A stretch of DNA of 64,000 nt from contig CAZKGM010000015.1 in NCBI GenBank assembly GCA_964552395.1, positions 1-64,000 on the forward strand. The letters are read 5' to 3'. The position numbers and the translations under genes were made by a program. Origin of the DNA: JAJDNH01 sp964552395. GTDB lineage: Bacteria > Acidobacteriota > Thermoanaerobaculia > Thermoanaerobaculales > Sulfomarinibacteraceae. Below, piece after piece: positions 52,036-60,442 of the stretch (position 1 is its first letter; each line of letters starts with the position of its first letter). The notes under the pieces were generated by a model that had not been told where the DNA came from, made no database searches, and was given only the letters and a program-made list of their open reading frames with translations.

Positions 52036-54390
52036 ATGTCCCGCTCCGTCCTCACTCGCACGGTGGTCATCCCGATCGGCGTTTTCCTCGTCCTCGGGGC
52101 CTGCGTCGCGGGGTTCTGGTTTCAGGCGCAGCTCCACCACTCCAACCTGCTCCGAGGCGAGACCATCGTCATGGCCGATCAGGCCGCGGCCAGACTCCAG
52201 GACGCCGTCAGGACACGCCTCGAGCTGGTCAACCAAATCCGCCGCGAGTGGCAGATCGCGCCCTACACCGACCGCGCCGCGTTCGAGCGGCGATCCCTAT
52301 CGTTGCAGCGCCAGTTCCCAGGTTACCAGGCCGTGAGCTGGGTCGACCCGGACGGTGTTATCCGCTGGGTCGTGCCGCGGCAGCCGAACCTCGCCGCGGA
52401 GAACTTCGACCTCCACGATCATCGTTTTGCCGGCGCCACGTTCCGGCGCGCTGAGAGCACGGGAACCGTGCAGGTGACGCCCCCGCTGCCGCTGGTCCAG
52501 GGCGGCCTCGGGATCGCCAGCTACTTCCCGATCAGGGCCCACGGCAAGAACCTCGGGTACCTCAACGGCGTCTTCCGGATCCGGCCGATGGTCCAGGCGT
52601 GTCTCAGGGGACCGGTGCTGAACACTCACTCCGTTCGCCTCGCCATCGACGGCCGGACTGTCTTCGCCAACAGTGTCGAGCGGACCGCTCGCTCCGAAAG
52701 GCTCGGGGCGAGCGCGGCCTTCACCATCCACGGCAGGAGCTGGGTGCTGTCGCTGGCGCCGAGGCCGCAACAGGTAAATCTGACCAGCCCCCTGCTCTCC
52801 TACGCGCTGCTCTTTCTCGGCCTTCCCCTTGCCGCCGCGGTGGCCTGGATGTATCGCATCGACCAGCGCCGGCAGGTTGACCTCGAGCGCTCCGAGGAAC
52901 GGTACCGCCGCCTGGTCGAGGACTCCGTCGACGTGATCTACGTCAGCACCCCGGACGGCCGGCTGCTCGACATCAACCCAGCGGGAGTCGAGCTCTTCGG
53001 CGCTGCGTCACGAGAGGACCTGCTGGCGGTCAACGTCGGCCGGGACCTGTTTGTCGACGCGGGACAGCGCCGGGCTTTCGTCAACCGCCTCCACCGCGAC
53101 GGCTCGGTGCGCGACTACCGCCTGCTCCTGAGAAGCCTGGACGGGAAGGAGATCGTCAGCCGCGTCTCGGCGACCGTGGTGCGTGACGAGGCCGGAACGG
53201 TGGTCTCCCACCGCGGCATCCTGCACAACGAGACCGAGGCCGCTCGCATGCAGGATCAGATCATCCGCATGCAGCGCATGGAGAGCATGAGCAACCTCGC
53301 CGGAGGCATCGCGCACGACTTCAACAATATCCTCGCCGGCATCCTCGGTTACACCTCGCTGCTGAAGATGAAGCTGGAGGAGCCCGAGCACCTGCGGCAG
53401 CTGGAGATTATCGAAAGAAGCGTGGACAGCGCCACGGCCCTCACCTCGCAGCTGCTCGCGTTTTCGCGCGGCGACCTGTGGGAGAAGCGCCCTGTCGATG
53501 TCAACGAGGTCGTGCAAGTGACCCTCACCTTCCTGAAGAGGACGATCGATCCATCCGTCCTCATCGAGACCGACCTTACGCCCGGCCTGCCGGCGGTCGC
53601 CGGCAACCGGGGCCAGCTGCAGCAGGTCATCTTGAACCTCTGCCTCAACGCCAGGGACGCCATGCAGAACGGCGGCATCCTGAGCGTTTCGACCCGCGTC
53701 GTTAACGGCACGCACCTAGCTACACCCGGGGCCGCAAGCCCGCCCGCTCCGGACCTCGTCCGCGTCACCGTATCCGACACCGGCCAGGGGATGGACGCAG
53801 CTACGCGCGATCGGATCTTTGAGCCGTTCTTCTCCACCAAGCCCCGCGAGAAGGGCACCGGCCTCGGCCTGGCCGTCGTGTATGGAATCGTCACCGGCCA
53901 CGGCGGCAGGATCCTGGTCGACAGCGCACCGGGTCGCGGCACCACGTTCACGGTCGAGCTGCCCACCTCCGACGGCGTGGCGGAAGCCGACCAGCCGGCC
54001 GACGCCGTCGAGAGCACCGGCTCGGGAACGATCCTGGTTGTCGACGACGACGCCACTGTCCGCTCCGCGCTGGTCGAGATCCTCGAGAGCTACGGCTACG
54101 CGACGCTCCAGGCCGAGGACGGGTTGCAGGCGATCGCAGCCTTCGAGCGTCACCGCAACGAGGTCGATCTCGTGATCCTGGACATGACGATGCCGCAGAT
54201 GGGCGGCCGCCAGGCCCTTGAGCGCCTGCGAGAAATAGCGCCCGATGTCCGCGTCATCCTCTCTACCGGCTACAGCCGCTTAAGGGACGGCCAGGAGCCG
54301 CTCGACGCGGGTGTAAACGCGTTCCTCCAGAAGCCGTATCCCGTCAGCGAGCTCCTGAACGCCATCCGCAGCGTCCTCGGCAAAACGTGA
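52036..54390 (+). CDS. Hybrid sensor kinase: CHASE-like, PAS, HisKA, receiver
   Basis: A 784-residue membrane protein. TM1 (about 10-30) and TM2 (about 255-275) flank an extracytoplasmic domain with a CHASE-like pattern (FERRSLSLQRQFPGYQAVSWVDPDG at the core). A PAS domain (about 290-400), H-box GGIAHDFNNILAGILGYTS (His about 424), N-box LNLCLNARDAMQ and G boxes (DTGQGMDA, GTGLGLAVV) follow. A C-terminal receiver domain has phospho-acceptor Asp in LVILDMTMPQMGG. The HDFNN type H-box is typical of NtrB-like hybrid kinases. No partner regulator is adjacent; the HD-GYP regulator at 56983 is the closest candidate. Confidence 0.93.
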   Translation: MSRSVLTRTVVIPIGVFLVLGACVAGFWFQAQLHHSNLLRGETIVMADQAAARLQDAVRTRLELVNQIRREWQIAPYTDRAAFERRSLSLQRQFPGYQAVSWVDPDGVIRWVVPRQPNLAAENFDLHDHRFAGATFRRAESTGTVQVTPPLPLVQGGLGIASYFPIRAHGKNLGYLNGVFRIRPMVQACLRGPVLNTHSVRLAIDGRTVFANSVERTARSERLGASAAFTIHGRSWVLSLAPRPQQVNLTSPLLSYALLFLGLPLAAAVAWMYRIDQRRQVDLERSEERYRRLVEDSVDVIYVSTPDGRLLDINPAGVELFGAASREDLLAVNVGRDLFVDAGQRRAFVNRLHRDGSVRDYRLLLRSLDGKEIVSRVSATVVRDEAGTVVSHRGILHNETEAARMQDQIIRMQRMESMSNLAGGIAHDFNNILAGILGYTSLLKMKLEEPEHLRQLEIIERSVDSATALTSQLLAFSRGDLWEKRPVDVNEVVQVTLTFLKRTIDPSVLIETDLTPGLPAVAGNRGQLQQVILNLCLNARDAMQNGGILSVSTRVVNGTHLATPGAASPPAPDLVRVTVSDTGQGMDAATRDRIFEPFFSTKPREKGTGLGLAVVYGIVTGHGGRILVDSAPGRGTTFTVELPTSDGVAEADQPADAVESTGSGTILVVDDDATVRSALVEILESYGYATLQAEDGLQAIAAFERHRNEVDLVILDMTMPQMGGRQALERLREIAPDVRVILSTGYSRLRDGQEPLDAGVNAFLQKPYPVSELLNAIRSVLGKT

Positions 54391-54484
54391 GGCGGCCGTC
54401 ATCCTGATTCGCGGTTGCCAGCCCAATCGCCAGCTTCTCTTGTTATGACCTCCAGAGGCCCGGACGGGGTTTCCGGCCTGGCCC

Positions 54485-56491
54485 CTACTTGTAGATCTGC
54501 CGGCCGCGCAGCTCCTTGACCCGGTCCCGCAGGCTCGCGGCCTCCTCGAACTCGAGACGTCGTGCCGCCTCGCGCATCCGCCGCTCCATCTCGGCGACCA
54601 GCTTGTGCAGCGAGGCCTCGTCCTCGGGAAGCTCACCGGCTGCCTCGGCGGCCAGAGTCGGCCGTCCGCCCGGTCCTGCGTAGTCGAGGTTCGACATCAC
54701 CACCAGCGGGCTGGCCACGTCCTTGATGATGGTCCGCGGCTCGATCCCGTGCTCGACGTTGAACGCCGCCTGCGTCTCGCGACGGCGACCCGTCTCATCA
54801 AGGGCGCGCTGCATCGAACCGGTGACGCGATCCGCATACAGAACCGCACGCCCGTCGACATTGCGAGCGGCGCGGCCGACGGTCTGGATGAGCGACGTGT
54901 CCGAGCGCAGGAAACCCTCCTGGTCAGCGTCGAGAATCGCCACCAGCGCCACCTCCGGCAGGTCCAGACCTTCGCGCAGCAGGTTGATTCCCACCAGCAC
55001 ATCGAACTCACCACGCCTGAGATCGGCGAGGATTGCGGTCCGCTCGAGTGCGTCGATCTCGGAGTGGAGGTAGCGAACACGAATCTCGAGCTCTGCCATG
55101 TAGGCGGTGAGATCCTCGGCCATGCGCTTGGTCAGCGTCGTCACCAGCACGCGCTCACCGTGGCCCACCACCTCGCGCACCTCGCCAATAAGATCGTCCA
55201 CCTGCCCCTGGGCCGGCCTCACCTCGACGGCCGGGTCGAGCAGCCCGGTCGGCCTGATCAGCTGCTCCACCACCTCTCCCTCACTGTGCTCCAGCTCGTA
55301 GGGCCCCGGGGTGGCCGAGACGAACACGACCTGGTTGAGGCGGGTTTCGAACTCGGCGAAGGTCAGGGGACGATTGTCGAGGGCGGAGGGAAGGCGGAAG
55401 CCATGCTCGACCAGGGTTTGCTTGCGCGAACGGTCGCCGTGGAACATCCCACGCACCTGCGGCACCGTGACATGCGACTCGTCGATAATGCACAGGAAAT
55501 CTCGAGGGAAGTAGTCGAGGAGGGTCGGCGGCGGCTCCCCTGCGGAGCGCCCTGTGAGGTGCCGGGAGTAGTTCTCGATCCCCTGACAGTAACCGAGCTC
55601 GGTGAGCATCTCGAGGTCGAAGCGGGTGCGCTGGGCCAGACGCTGCGCCTCGAGCAGCTTGCCCGCCGCGTTCAGCTCCGCCAGCCGCTGGTCAAGCTCA
55701 TCCCTGATGCCGCCGATCGCGGCCAGCAGCTGCTCGCGCGGCGTGACGTAGTGGGTCCGCGGATAGATGGGAAGCCGTGACACCGACTCCAGGATGACTC
55801 CTCGGATCGGGTCGATGCGCTGAATCGACTCCACCTGGTCTCCCCAAAACGACACTCGCACCGCGATGTCGTCGTACGGCGGGTAGATCTCGAGAGTGTC
55901 TCCGCGCAGACGGAAGCTGCCCGGCGCGAGGTCGAGACTGGTCCGCTGGTACTGCATCTTGGCGAGCTGGCGCAGGACGTCGTCGAGCGGCCCCTCCTCC
56001 CCGACCTCGAACAGCTGCATCATGCCGTAGTATGCCTCGGGGGAGCCGAGGCCGTAGATACAGCTCACGGAGGCAACGATAATCGCGTCGCGCCGCTCGA
56101 ACAGAGAGCGGGTCGCCGACAGCCGCAGGCGATCGATGTCCTCGTTGATGCTGGTTTCCTTCTCGATATAGGTATCGGTTGTCGGCACGTAGGCCTCGGG
56201 CTGGTAGTAGTCGTAGTAGGAGACGAAGTACTCGACGGCGCTCGCCGGGAAAAACGCCTTGAACTCCTGGTACAACTGGGCAGCCAGGGTCTTGTTGTGC
56301 GAGAGGATCAGGGTCGGGCGGCCCGTGGTCTCGATCACCTTGGCCATGGTGAAGGTCTTTCCCGAGCCGGTCACCCCGAGCAGGGTCTGGCAGGCCAAAC
56401 CCTCTTCGAGGCCTCCGACGAGCCGGCCGATGGCCTGCTCCTGGTCCCCAGCTGGACGGAACGGCGCTTCCAGACGAAAGCTCCGGCTCAT
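54485..56491 (-). CDS. uvrB: UvrABC excinuclease subunit B
   Basis: A 668-residue UvrB, the damage-loading helicase-like subunit of nucleotide excision repair. Walker A GVTGSGKT at 39-46; the beta-hairpin with YYDYYQPEAYVP at about 91-102 that clamps one DNA strand; the DEXH box as CIIDESHVT; helicase motif VI in IQTVGRAARN; and a C-terminal UVR motif (EMERRMREAARRLEFEEAA) that contacts UvrC. Length is normal. Its ATG overlaps the stop of the upstream small membrane-protein gene by 4 bp. No uvrA or uvrC is in the window. Confidence 0.97.
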   Translation of the reverse strand: MSRSFRLEAPFRPAGDQEQAIGRLVGGLEEGLACQTLLGVTGSGKTFTMAKVIETTGRPTLILSHNKTLAAQLYQEFKAFFPASAVEYFVSYYDYYQPEAYVPTTDTYIEKETSINEDIDRLRLSATRSLFERRDAIIVASVSCIYGLGSPEAYYGMMQLFEVGEEGPLDDVLRQLAKMQYQRTSLDLAPGSFRLRGDTLEIYPPYDDIAVRVSFWGDQVESIQRIDPIRGVILESVSRLPIYPRTHYVTPREQLLAAIGGIRDELDQRLAELNAAGKLLEAQRLAQRTRFDLEMLTELGYCQGIENYSRHLTGRSAGEPPPTLLDYFPRDFLCIIDESHVTVPQVRGMFHGDRSRKQTLVEHGFRLPSALDNRPLTFAEFETRLNQVVFVSATPGPYELEHSEGEVVEQLIRPTGLLDPAVEVRPAQGQVDDLIGEVREVVGHGERVLVTTLTKRMAEDLTAYMAELEIRVRYLHSEIDALERTAILADLRRGEFDVLVGINLLREGLDLPEVALVAILDADQEGFLRSDTSLIQTVGRAARNVDGRAVLYADRVTGSMQRALDETGRRRETQAAFNVEHGIEPRTIIKDVASPLVVMSNLDYAGPGGRPTLAAEAAGELPEDEASLHKLVAEMERRMREAARRLEFEEAASLRDRVKELRGRQIYK

Positions 56492-56946
56492 CGCGGGCCT
56501 CCTGCAGTCGGCGGCGAAGCATGCTGGCGGAGGAAGCCGTCGAGGGCCAAGATCTCGATCCTCGTCACCTTCCCGTCCTCGAGCACGACGCCGACCCGTT
56601 CCAGAAACGCGCCCGCGAGCGGCGCAGATCCTCTCTCGGCCCGCAGTCGGGCGAAGTACACATCGAGATCGCTATGGAACCGCTCCCGCTCCGCGGCGGT
56701 GAGGTCGCCGGGAAGCCGCTCCTCGAGCCGTGCACGCGCCCTCTCCACGGCCCAGTCAACGCCCGTGTCGAGGAGAAAGAAGCTCGTCACCATCACCGCC
56801 GCCAGCACGATGACTCCGGCCAGGCAGCCGGTCGAACCCCAGCGCGCACAGCCAGATGGGGTCTGCCGTCTGCCGCTCAGTAGCGAGCCGGGCGGTAATC
56901 CGCCACTCGGGGTCGCATCACTCGGCACGGCTTGCCCGTTCGTCAT
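56488..56946 (-). CDS. Small single-pass membrane protein, coupled to uvrB
   Basis: A 152-residue protein with no family I recognise. A hydrophilic N-terminus rich in Pro/Ser/Gly (1-38) is followed by one membrane helix (about 41-62) and a charged, helical C-terminal region (VERARARLEERLPGDLTAAERERF) with a final EDGKVTRIEILALDGF segment. It lies immediately upstream of uvrB with a 4-bp ATGA overlap, so the two are co-translated, but a role in repair is not implied. On the coding strand TACAAT lies 6 bp before the ATG and no Shine-Dalgarno site is visible, which suggests a leaderless mRNA. Confidence 0.7.
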   Translation of the reverse strand: MTNGQAVPSDATPSGGLPPGSLLSGRRQTPSGCARWGSTGCLAGVIVLAAVMVTSFFLLDTGVDWAVERARARLEERLPGDLTAAERERFHSDLDVYFARLRAERGSAPLAGAFLERVGVVLEDGKVTRIEILALDGFLRQHASPPTAGGPR

Positions 56947-56952
56947 GAGGGT

Positions 56953-56958
56953 ATTGTA
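56953..56958 (-). promoter_or_regulatory. Possible -10 element of a leaderless promoter
   Basis: TACAAT on the minus strand, 6 bp before the ATG of the membrane protein-uvrB pair. A start about 7 bp downstream would fall at or near the A of the start codon. No -35 match is seen. Confidence 0.35.
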
Positions 56959-56982
56959 CGGAATGAGCCGTACCGGCGACGG

Positions 56983-57939
56983 TCAGGCATCCTCGATCAT
57001 GCGCAGGAACACGGTCACCACTTCGGGGTCCCACCACCCCTTGTCAAACGTCTCCGCCCGAAGCAGGTCGAGCGCCTCCGGAACGCTCATCGCCTTCCGG
57101 TAGCAGCGGTCGTTGGTGAGCGCGTCGTAGATGTCGACCACCTGGAAGACCCGCGCGAGATACGGGATCTTCGTGCCGCTCAGCCCGTCCGGGTATCCCG
57201 AGCCGTCGCGGCGCTCGTGGTGATGGTGAATGATGGGCAGGACCGGCTTGAGCGTGCGCATCGGGGCACAGATCTCGACCCCGATATTCACGTGCCGGCG
57301 CATCGTCACCCACTCCTCTTCGGTGAGCTTGCCCGGTTTAAGAAGGATGGCATCGGAGATGCCGATTTTGCCGAGGTCGTGCAGGTACCCCCCGCGCCTG
57401 AGAGCCTTCAGGTCCTCGTCGGCAAGACCGAGCCGCTGACCGAGGCGTGTCGCGAGATGGGCAAGCCGGTCGCAATGCTCCCCCGTGTCCTCGTCGCGAG
57501 CCTCGATCGTGCGGGCGACCGAGAACAGGATCCGTTCGGCCGACTCGAGGTCCTCGGTAAGGCGGCGAAAGCCGACCAGGTTGCGCACCCTGACCTCGAG
57601 GTCGGTGACATCGCACGGCTTGTTGAGAAAGTCGGTGGCCCCCACCTCTAGACCCTTGAGGCGAGCTTCCCGCGTGCTTCGTCCGGTCAGGAAGACGACC
57701 GGTATCAGCTGGGTCTCATCGTTCGCCTTGAGCTGCTGGCAGAGCTCATAGCCGTTCATCCCCGGCATCATGACGTCGAGCAGGATGACGTCGGGCTGCT
57801 GCTCGCGAGCCAGGATCAGCGCCGACTCGCCATCGAGCGCCTGCCAGACGTCGTAGCCGAGGCTGCCGAGCGCGGCGGCGAGCCCTTCGAGGGCCGCCGG
57901 GTCGTCGTCAACTGCGAGTACTGATCCTCTGTGATTCAC
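56983..57939 (-). CDS. Response regulator with HD-GYP domain
   Basis: A 318-residue RpfG-type protein. The receiver domain (1-125) has the acidic cluster DDD at 11-13 and phospho-acceptor Asp55 in LLDVMMPGMNG. The HD-GYP phosphodiesterase domain (about 140-318) has the HD pair in GGYLHDLGKIG and the GYP-type loop HHERRDGSGYPDGLSG. It should hydrolyse cyclic di-GMP when phosphorylated. The start is a GTG at 57939 with only a weak ribosome-binding site. It could oppose the diguanylate cyclase encoded at 47223. Confidence 0.93.
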   Translation of the reverse strand: MNHRGSVLAVDDDPAALEGLAAALGSLGYDVWQALDGESALILAREQQPDVILLDVMMPGMNGYELCQQLKANDETQLIPVVFLTGRSTREARLKGLEVGATDFLNKPCDVTDLEVRVRNLVGFRRLTEDLESAERILFSVARTIEARDEDTGEHCDRLAHLATRLGQRLGLADEDLKALRRGGYLHDLGKIGISDAILLKPGKLTEEEWVTMRRHVNIGVEICAPMRTLKPVLPIIHHHHERRDGSGYPDGLSGTKIPYLARVFQVVDIYDALTNDRCYRKAMSVPEALDLLRAETFDKGWWDPEVVTVFLRMIEDA

Positions 57940-58150
57940 TAGTGGTCACCGCGTCTCAGTATAGCATCGGCCCGTTCCCGGCCCCTGAGCGACCGCCGCT
58001 CGCCGTCTCGATACGCTACAGGATTCCGGCATGCCGCCCATCGGCGTGCTGTTGGTGTTCCGGCACTCTCGACGTGCCACCTGCATGCCCTCCGCGACTT
58101 CCCACGCTGAGGACGCGACATCGACGGATGTCGATCCGGTCACGTCTCCA

Positions 58151-59797
58151 TCACTCGTGAGCAGGCCGGGCAAGAACCCAGCTGTCCGGATCGACGCTCA
58201 GCTTGGCTCCCCGAGGGACGAAGAGCTCACCGCGACCGCCGTTCATGTCGAGGCGGGTGGAGCGGCTCCCGATGCGGACCGGCAGCGGCATCTGGAACGA
58301 CGTGTCATCCCAGCTCACCAAGACCTTTTCCCCACCCTCGGCGGAACGCCTCTGGAGGCGCCACTCGGGAAGGCTCGCACGGTAGAGGTAGCGTTCCCAA
58401 AACCAGGACAGATCGCGTTTCAGACGTTGATCCACGAAGTGCGTGAAGTCCCTTGTCGTGACCGTCCTGTAGGCGAAGCGCGGGTCGTTCGGGAAACCAT
58501 GGAGAATGGCGAAGAAAGCGTCGTCGCCCACCAGCCAACGGAGTGTATGGAGTACCGACGCTCCCTTGGTGTAGATGTCTCGGGTATAGGCGCGGCTCGA
58601 GCTCAGGTTCCTTCCCTGCACAACCGGTACCTGGTTTCGGACCTGAGCGGCAAGCCTGCGCATGTACTCGAGGTAGCGATCGATGCCCTGGGTGTCGTTC
58701 ACGTAGAGCGCTTCCGCGTAGGTCGCGAACCCCTCGTGCAGCCAGAGGTCGGCGAAGTCCGCAGCCGTGATCTTGTTGCCCCACCACTCGTGAGCCGTCT
58801 CGTGCAGCAGGATCGTGTCGAAGCCATACCTGTTGTCGGCAAACCCGCCCCCATAGGCGATGAGCGTCTGGTGCTCCATCCCGAGGTACGGCGCCTCCAC
58901 CGCCCAGTACTTGTCGCGGAGGAAGGGGTACTCCCCGAACCGCCGGCCGAGAACCTCGAGGATGGTGGGGGCCTCCTCCCACAGGCGCCGGGCCATCTCC
59001 AGGTCCTCGGGAAGGGCCCAGAAGAGAATCGGCACGTCAAGGGTGCCGTCCACGCCGTGGTAGCGCTCTTCGAGCGAACGGTACGGACCAACGTTGACCG
59101 TAACGTCGTAGTTGTTAATGGGGTACGAGACCCGCCAGCGGCTGGTGATTGTCCCGTTAGCGTTGTCCGCTGTGCCCATCGGCCGCCCGTTGGCGAGCCC
59201 GACCAGCCCGGCCGGCACCGTCAATGTAATGTCCATCCCCGCATCCGGCTCGTCGGCTGGGTTGTCCTTGCACGGCCACCAGACGTCGGCGCCATCCTCC
59301 TCGCAGGTGACACCGATCCACGGCCGCCGTCCCTCAGGCGTCGTCGCCCATACGAACCCGGAGCCCCACGGCGGCTTGACGGCGACCATCGGCCGGCCGC
59401 GGTAGCCGAGGTACACACGGTGGGTTTCGCCCGGGCGCCAGCGTTGCGGCAGACGCACCTGCACCCGTCCGTCGTGCTGACGGAACGAGACGCGGCGGCC
59501 GTCGACCCGGGCATCGATGACGTGCAGGCGACCGTCGAGATCACAGAGGTAGGTCTTCAGTGGGCCGATCACACGCACAGCGGTGTCGACCTTTCCCTCG
59601 ATCCACCTCCTGGCCGGCAGCACGGTCACGTCGAGAGCCACGTGTTGAACGTCGTAGGCCGCCATCTCCGGCGGCAAGGCCCCGCCCGAGGATGGAGGCT
59701 GCCGGTCGCGGCACAGCCACATCGTCGCCACCGCCAGCATGGCCGCCACCAGGAGACCGCCGGCGATCAGCACCCTGAGATCGAGGCCCCGCCTCAC
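58151..59797 (-). CDS. M1-family metallopeptidase, membrane-anchored
   Basis: A zinc peptidase of about 548 residues. A hydrophobic anchor lies at about 7-29; the remaining part should be periplasmic. The family zinc site HETAHEWWG (near 331) with the second Glu in LWLHEGFATYAEALY, and the exopeptidase loop GMEH(Q), are clear. The N-terminal beta domain is shortened and the C-terminal alpha-helical domain of aminopeptidase N is largely missing; M1 proteins of this length are common in bacteria. The start is uncertain: GTG at 59797 is chosen because it just precedes the anchor, but a TTG at 59842 is possible. Confidence 0.87.
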   Translation of the reverse strand: MRRGLDLRVLIAGGLLVAAMLAVATMWLCRDRQPPSSGGALPPEMAAYDVQHVALDVTVLPARRWIEGKVDTAVRVIGPLKTYLCDLDGRLHVIDARVDGRRVSFRQHDGRVQVRLPQRWRPGETHRVYLGYRGRPMVAVKPPWGSGFVWATTPEGRRPWIGVTCEEDGADVWWPCKDNPADEPDAGMDITLTVPAGLVGLANGRPMGTADNANGTITSRWRVSYPINNYDVTVNVGPYRSLEERYHGVDGTLDVPILFWALPEDLEMARRLWEEAPTILEVLGRRFGEYPFLRDKYWAVEAPYLGMEHQTLIAYGGGFADNRYGFDTILLHETAHEWWGNKITAADFADLWLHEGFATYAEALYVNDTQGIDRYLEYMRRLAAQVRNQVPVVQGRNLSSSRAYTRDIYTKGASVLHTLRWLVGDDAFFAILHGFPNDPRFAYRTVTTRDFTHFVDQRLKRDLSWFWERYLYRASLPEWRLQRRSAEGGEKVLVSWDDTSFQMPLPVRIGSRSTRLDMNGGRGELFVPRGAKLSVDPDSWVLARPAHE

Positions 59798-59824
59798 GTT
59801 GAGAGTGTACCGCCCCCGCGCCGC

Positions 59825-59830
59825 TACAAT
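59825..59830 (+). promoter_or_regulatory. Possible -10 element (TACAAT)
   Basis: TACAAT 27 bp before the isochorismatase-family start, preceded by TTGAGA at a rather long distance of 20 bp. It lies in the short divergent gap with the M1 peptidase gene. Confidence 0.35.
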
Positions 59831-59856
59831 GCCCAGCGACAAGGAGGGGAAGCACC

Positions 59857-60420
59857 ATGCGCCATCATCCCGACATCCTCGACGCCGGTTCCATCGCTCT
59901 GGTCGTCGTCGACGTACAGGAGAGAATCAACGCGGTCATGGCGGACCAGCGTCACGTGCCGCGTCTGGCCGTCCTCGTACGTGCATTCCAGGCCCTCGAC
60001 TTACCGGTGCTGGTCACCGAGCAGTACCCTAAGGGCCTCGGCAACACGATCCCCGAGCTCGCCGCCATCGCCGGCGGCACGCCCCTCGTCAAGGACAGCT
60101 TCTCCTGCTCAGGGGACACTGCCTTCGTAGCGGCGCTCGAGAGGCTGCGCCCGCGACAGGTCCTGCTCACCGGCATCGAGACCCATGTGTGCGTGGCGCA
60201 AACCGCCCTCGACCTACTCCACGCCGGCTACCAGGTGCAGATCCCACACGACGCGGTCAACTCACGGCGATCCGCCGACCGTAAGTGGGCCCTACATCGC
60301 TTGCAGCAGGCCGGCGCCATCATTTCCTCGACCGAGTCGGCACTCTTCGAGCTTCTCGACCGCTGCGGCACGGAGGACTTCCGCACTATCTCGAAGCTGA
60401 TCAAGGTGATCCCGCTGTAA
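59857..60420 (+). CDS. Isochorismatase-family cysteine hydrolase
   Basis: A 187-residue hydrolase. The Asp-Lys-Cys triad is seen: Asp19 in LVVVDVQER, Lys79 in LVKDSFSC and Cys112 in GIETHVCVAQT. VTEQYPKGLG is typical of the YcaC-like/hydrolase subgroup. Unlike the nicotinamidase at 21602 it lacks the DWH metal motif, so a different amide or nitrile substrate is likely. AGGAGGGG precedes the ATG by about 9 bp. It is divergent from the M1 peptidase and convergent with the baeRF gene. Confidence 0.9.
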   Translation: MRHHPDILDAGSIALVVVDVQERINAVMADQRHVPRLAVLVRAFQALDLPVLVTEQYPKGLGNTIPELAAIAGGTPLVKDSFSCSGDTAFVAALERLRPRQVLLTGIETHVCVAQTALDLLHAGYQVQIPHDAVNSRRSADRKWALHRLQQAGAIISSTESALFELLDRCGTEDFRTISKLIKVIPL

Positions 60421-60442
60421 GCGATCGCTTCGTTCGCCCGCT

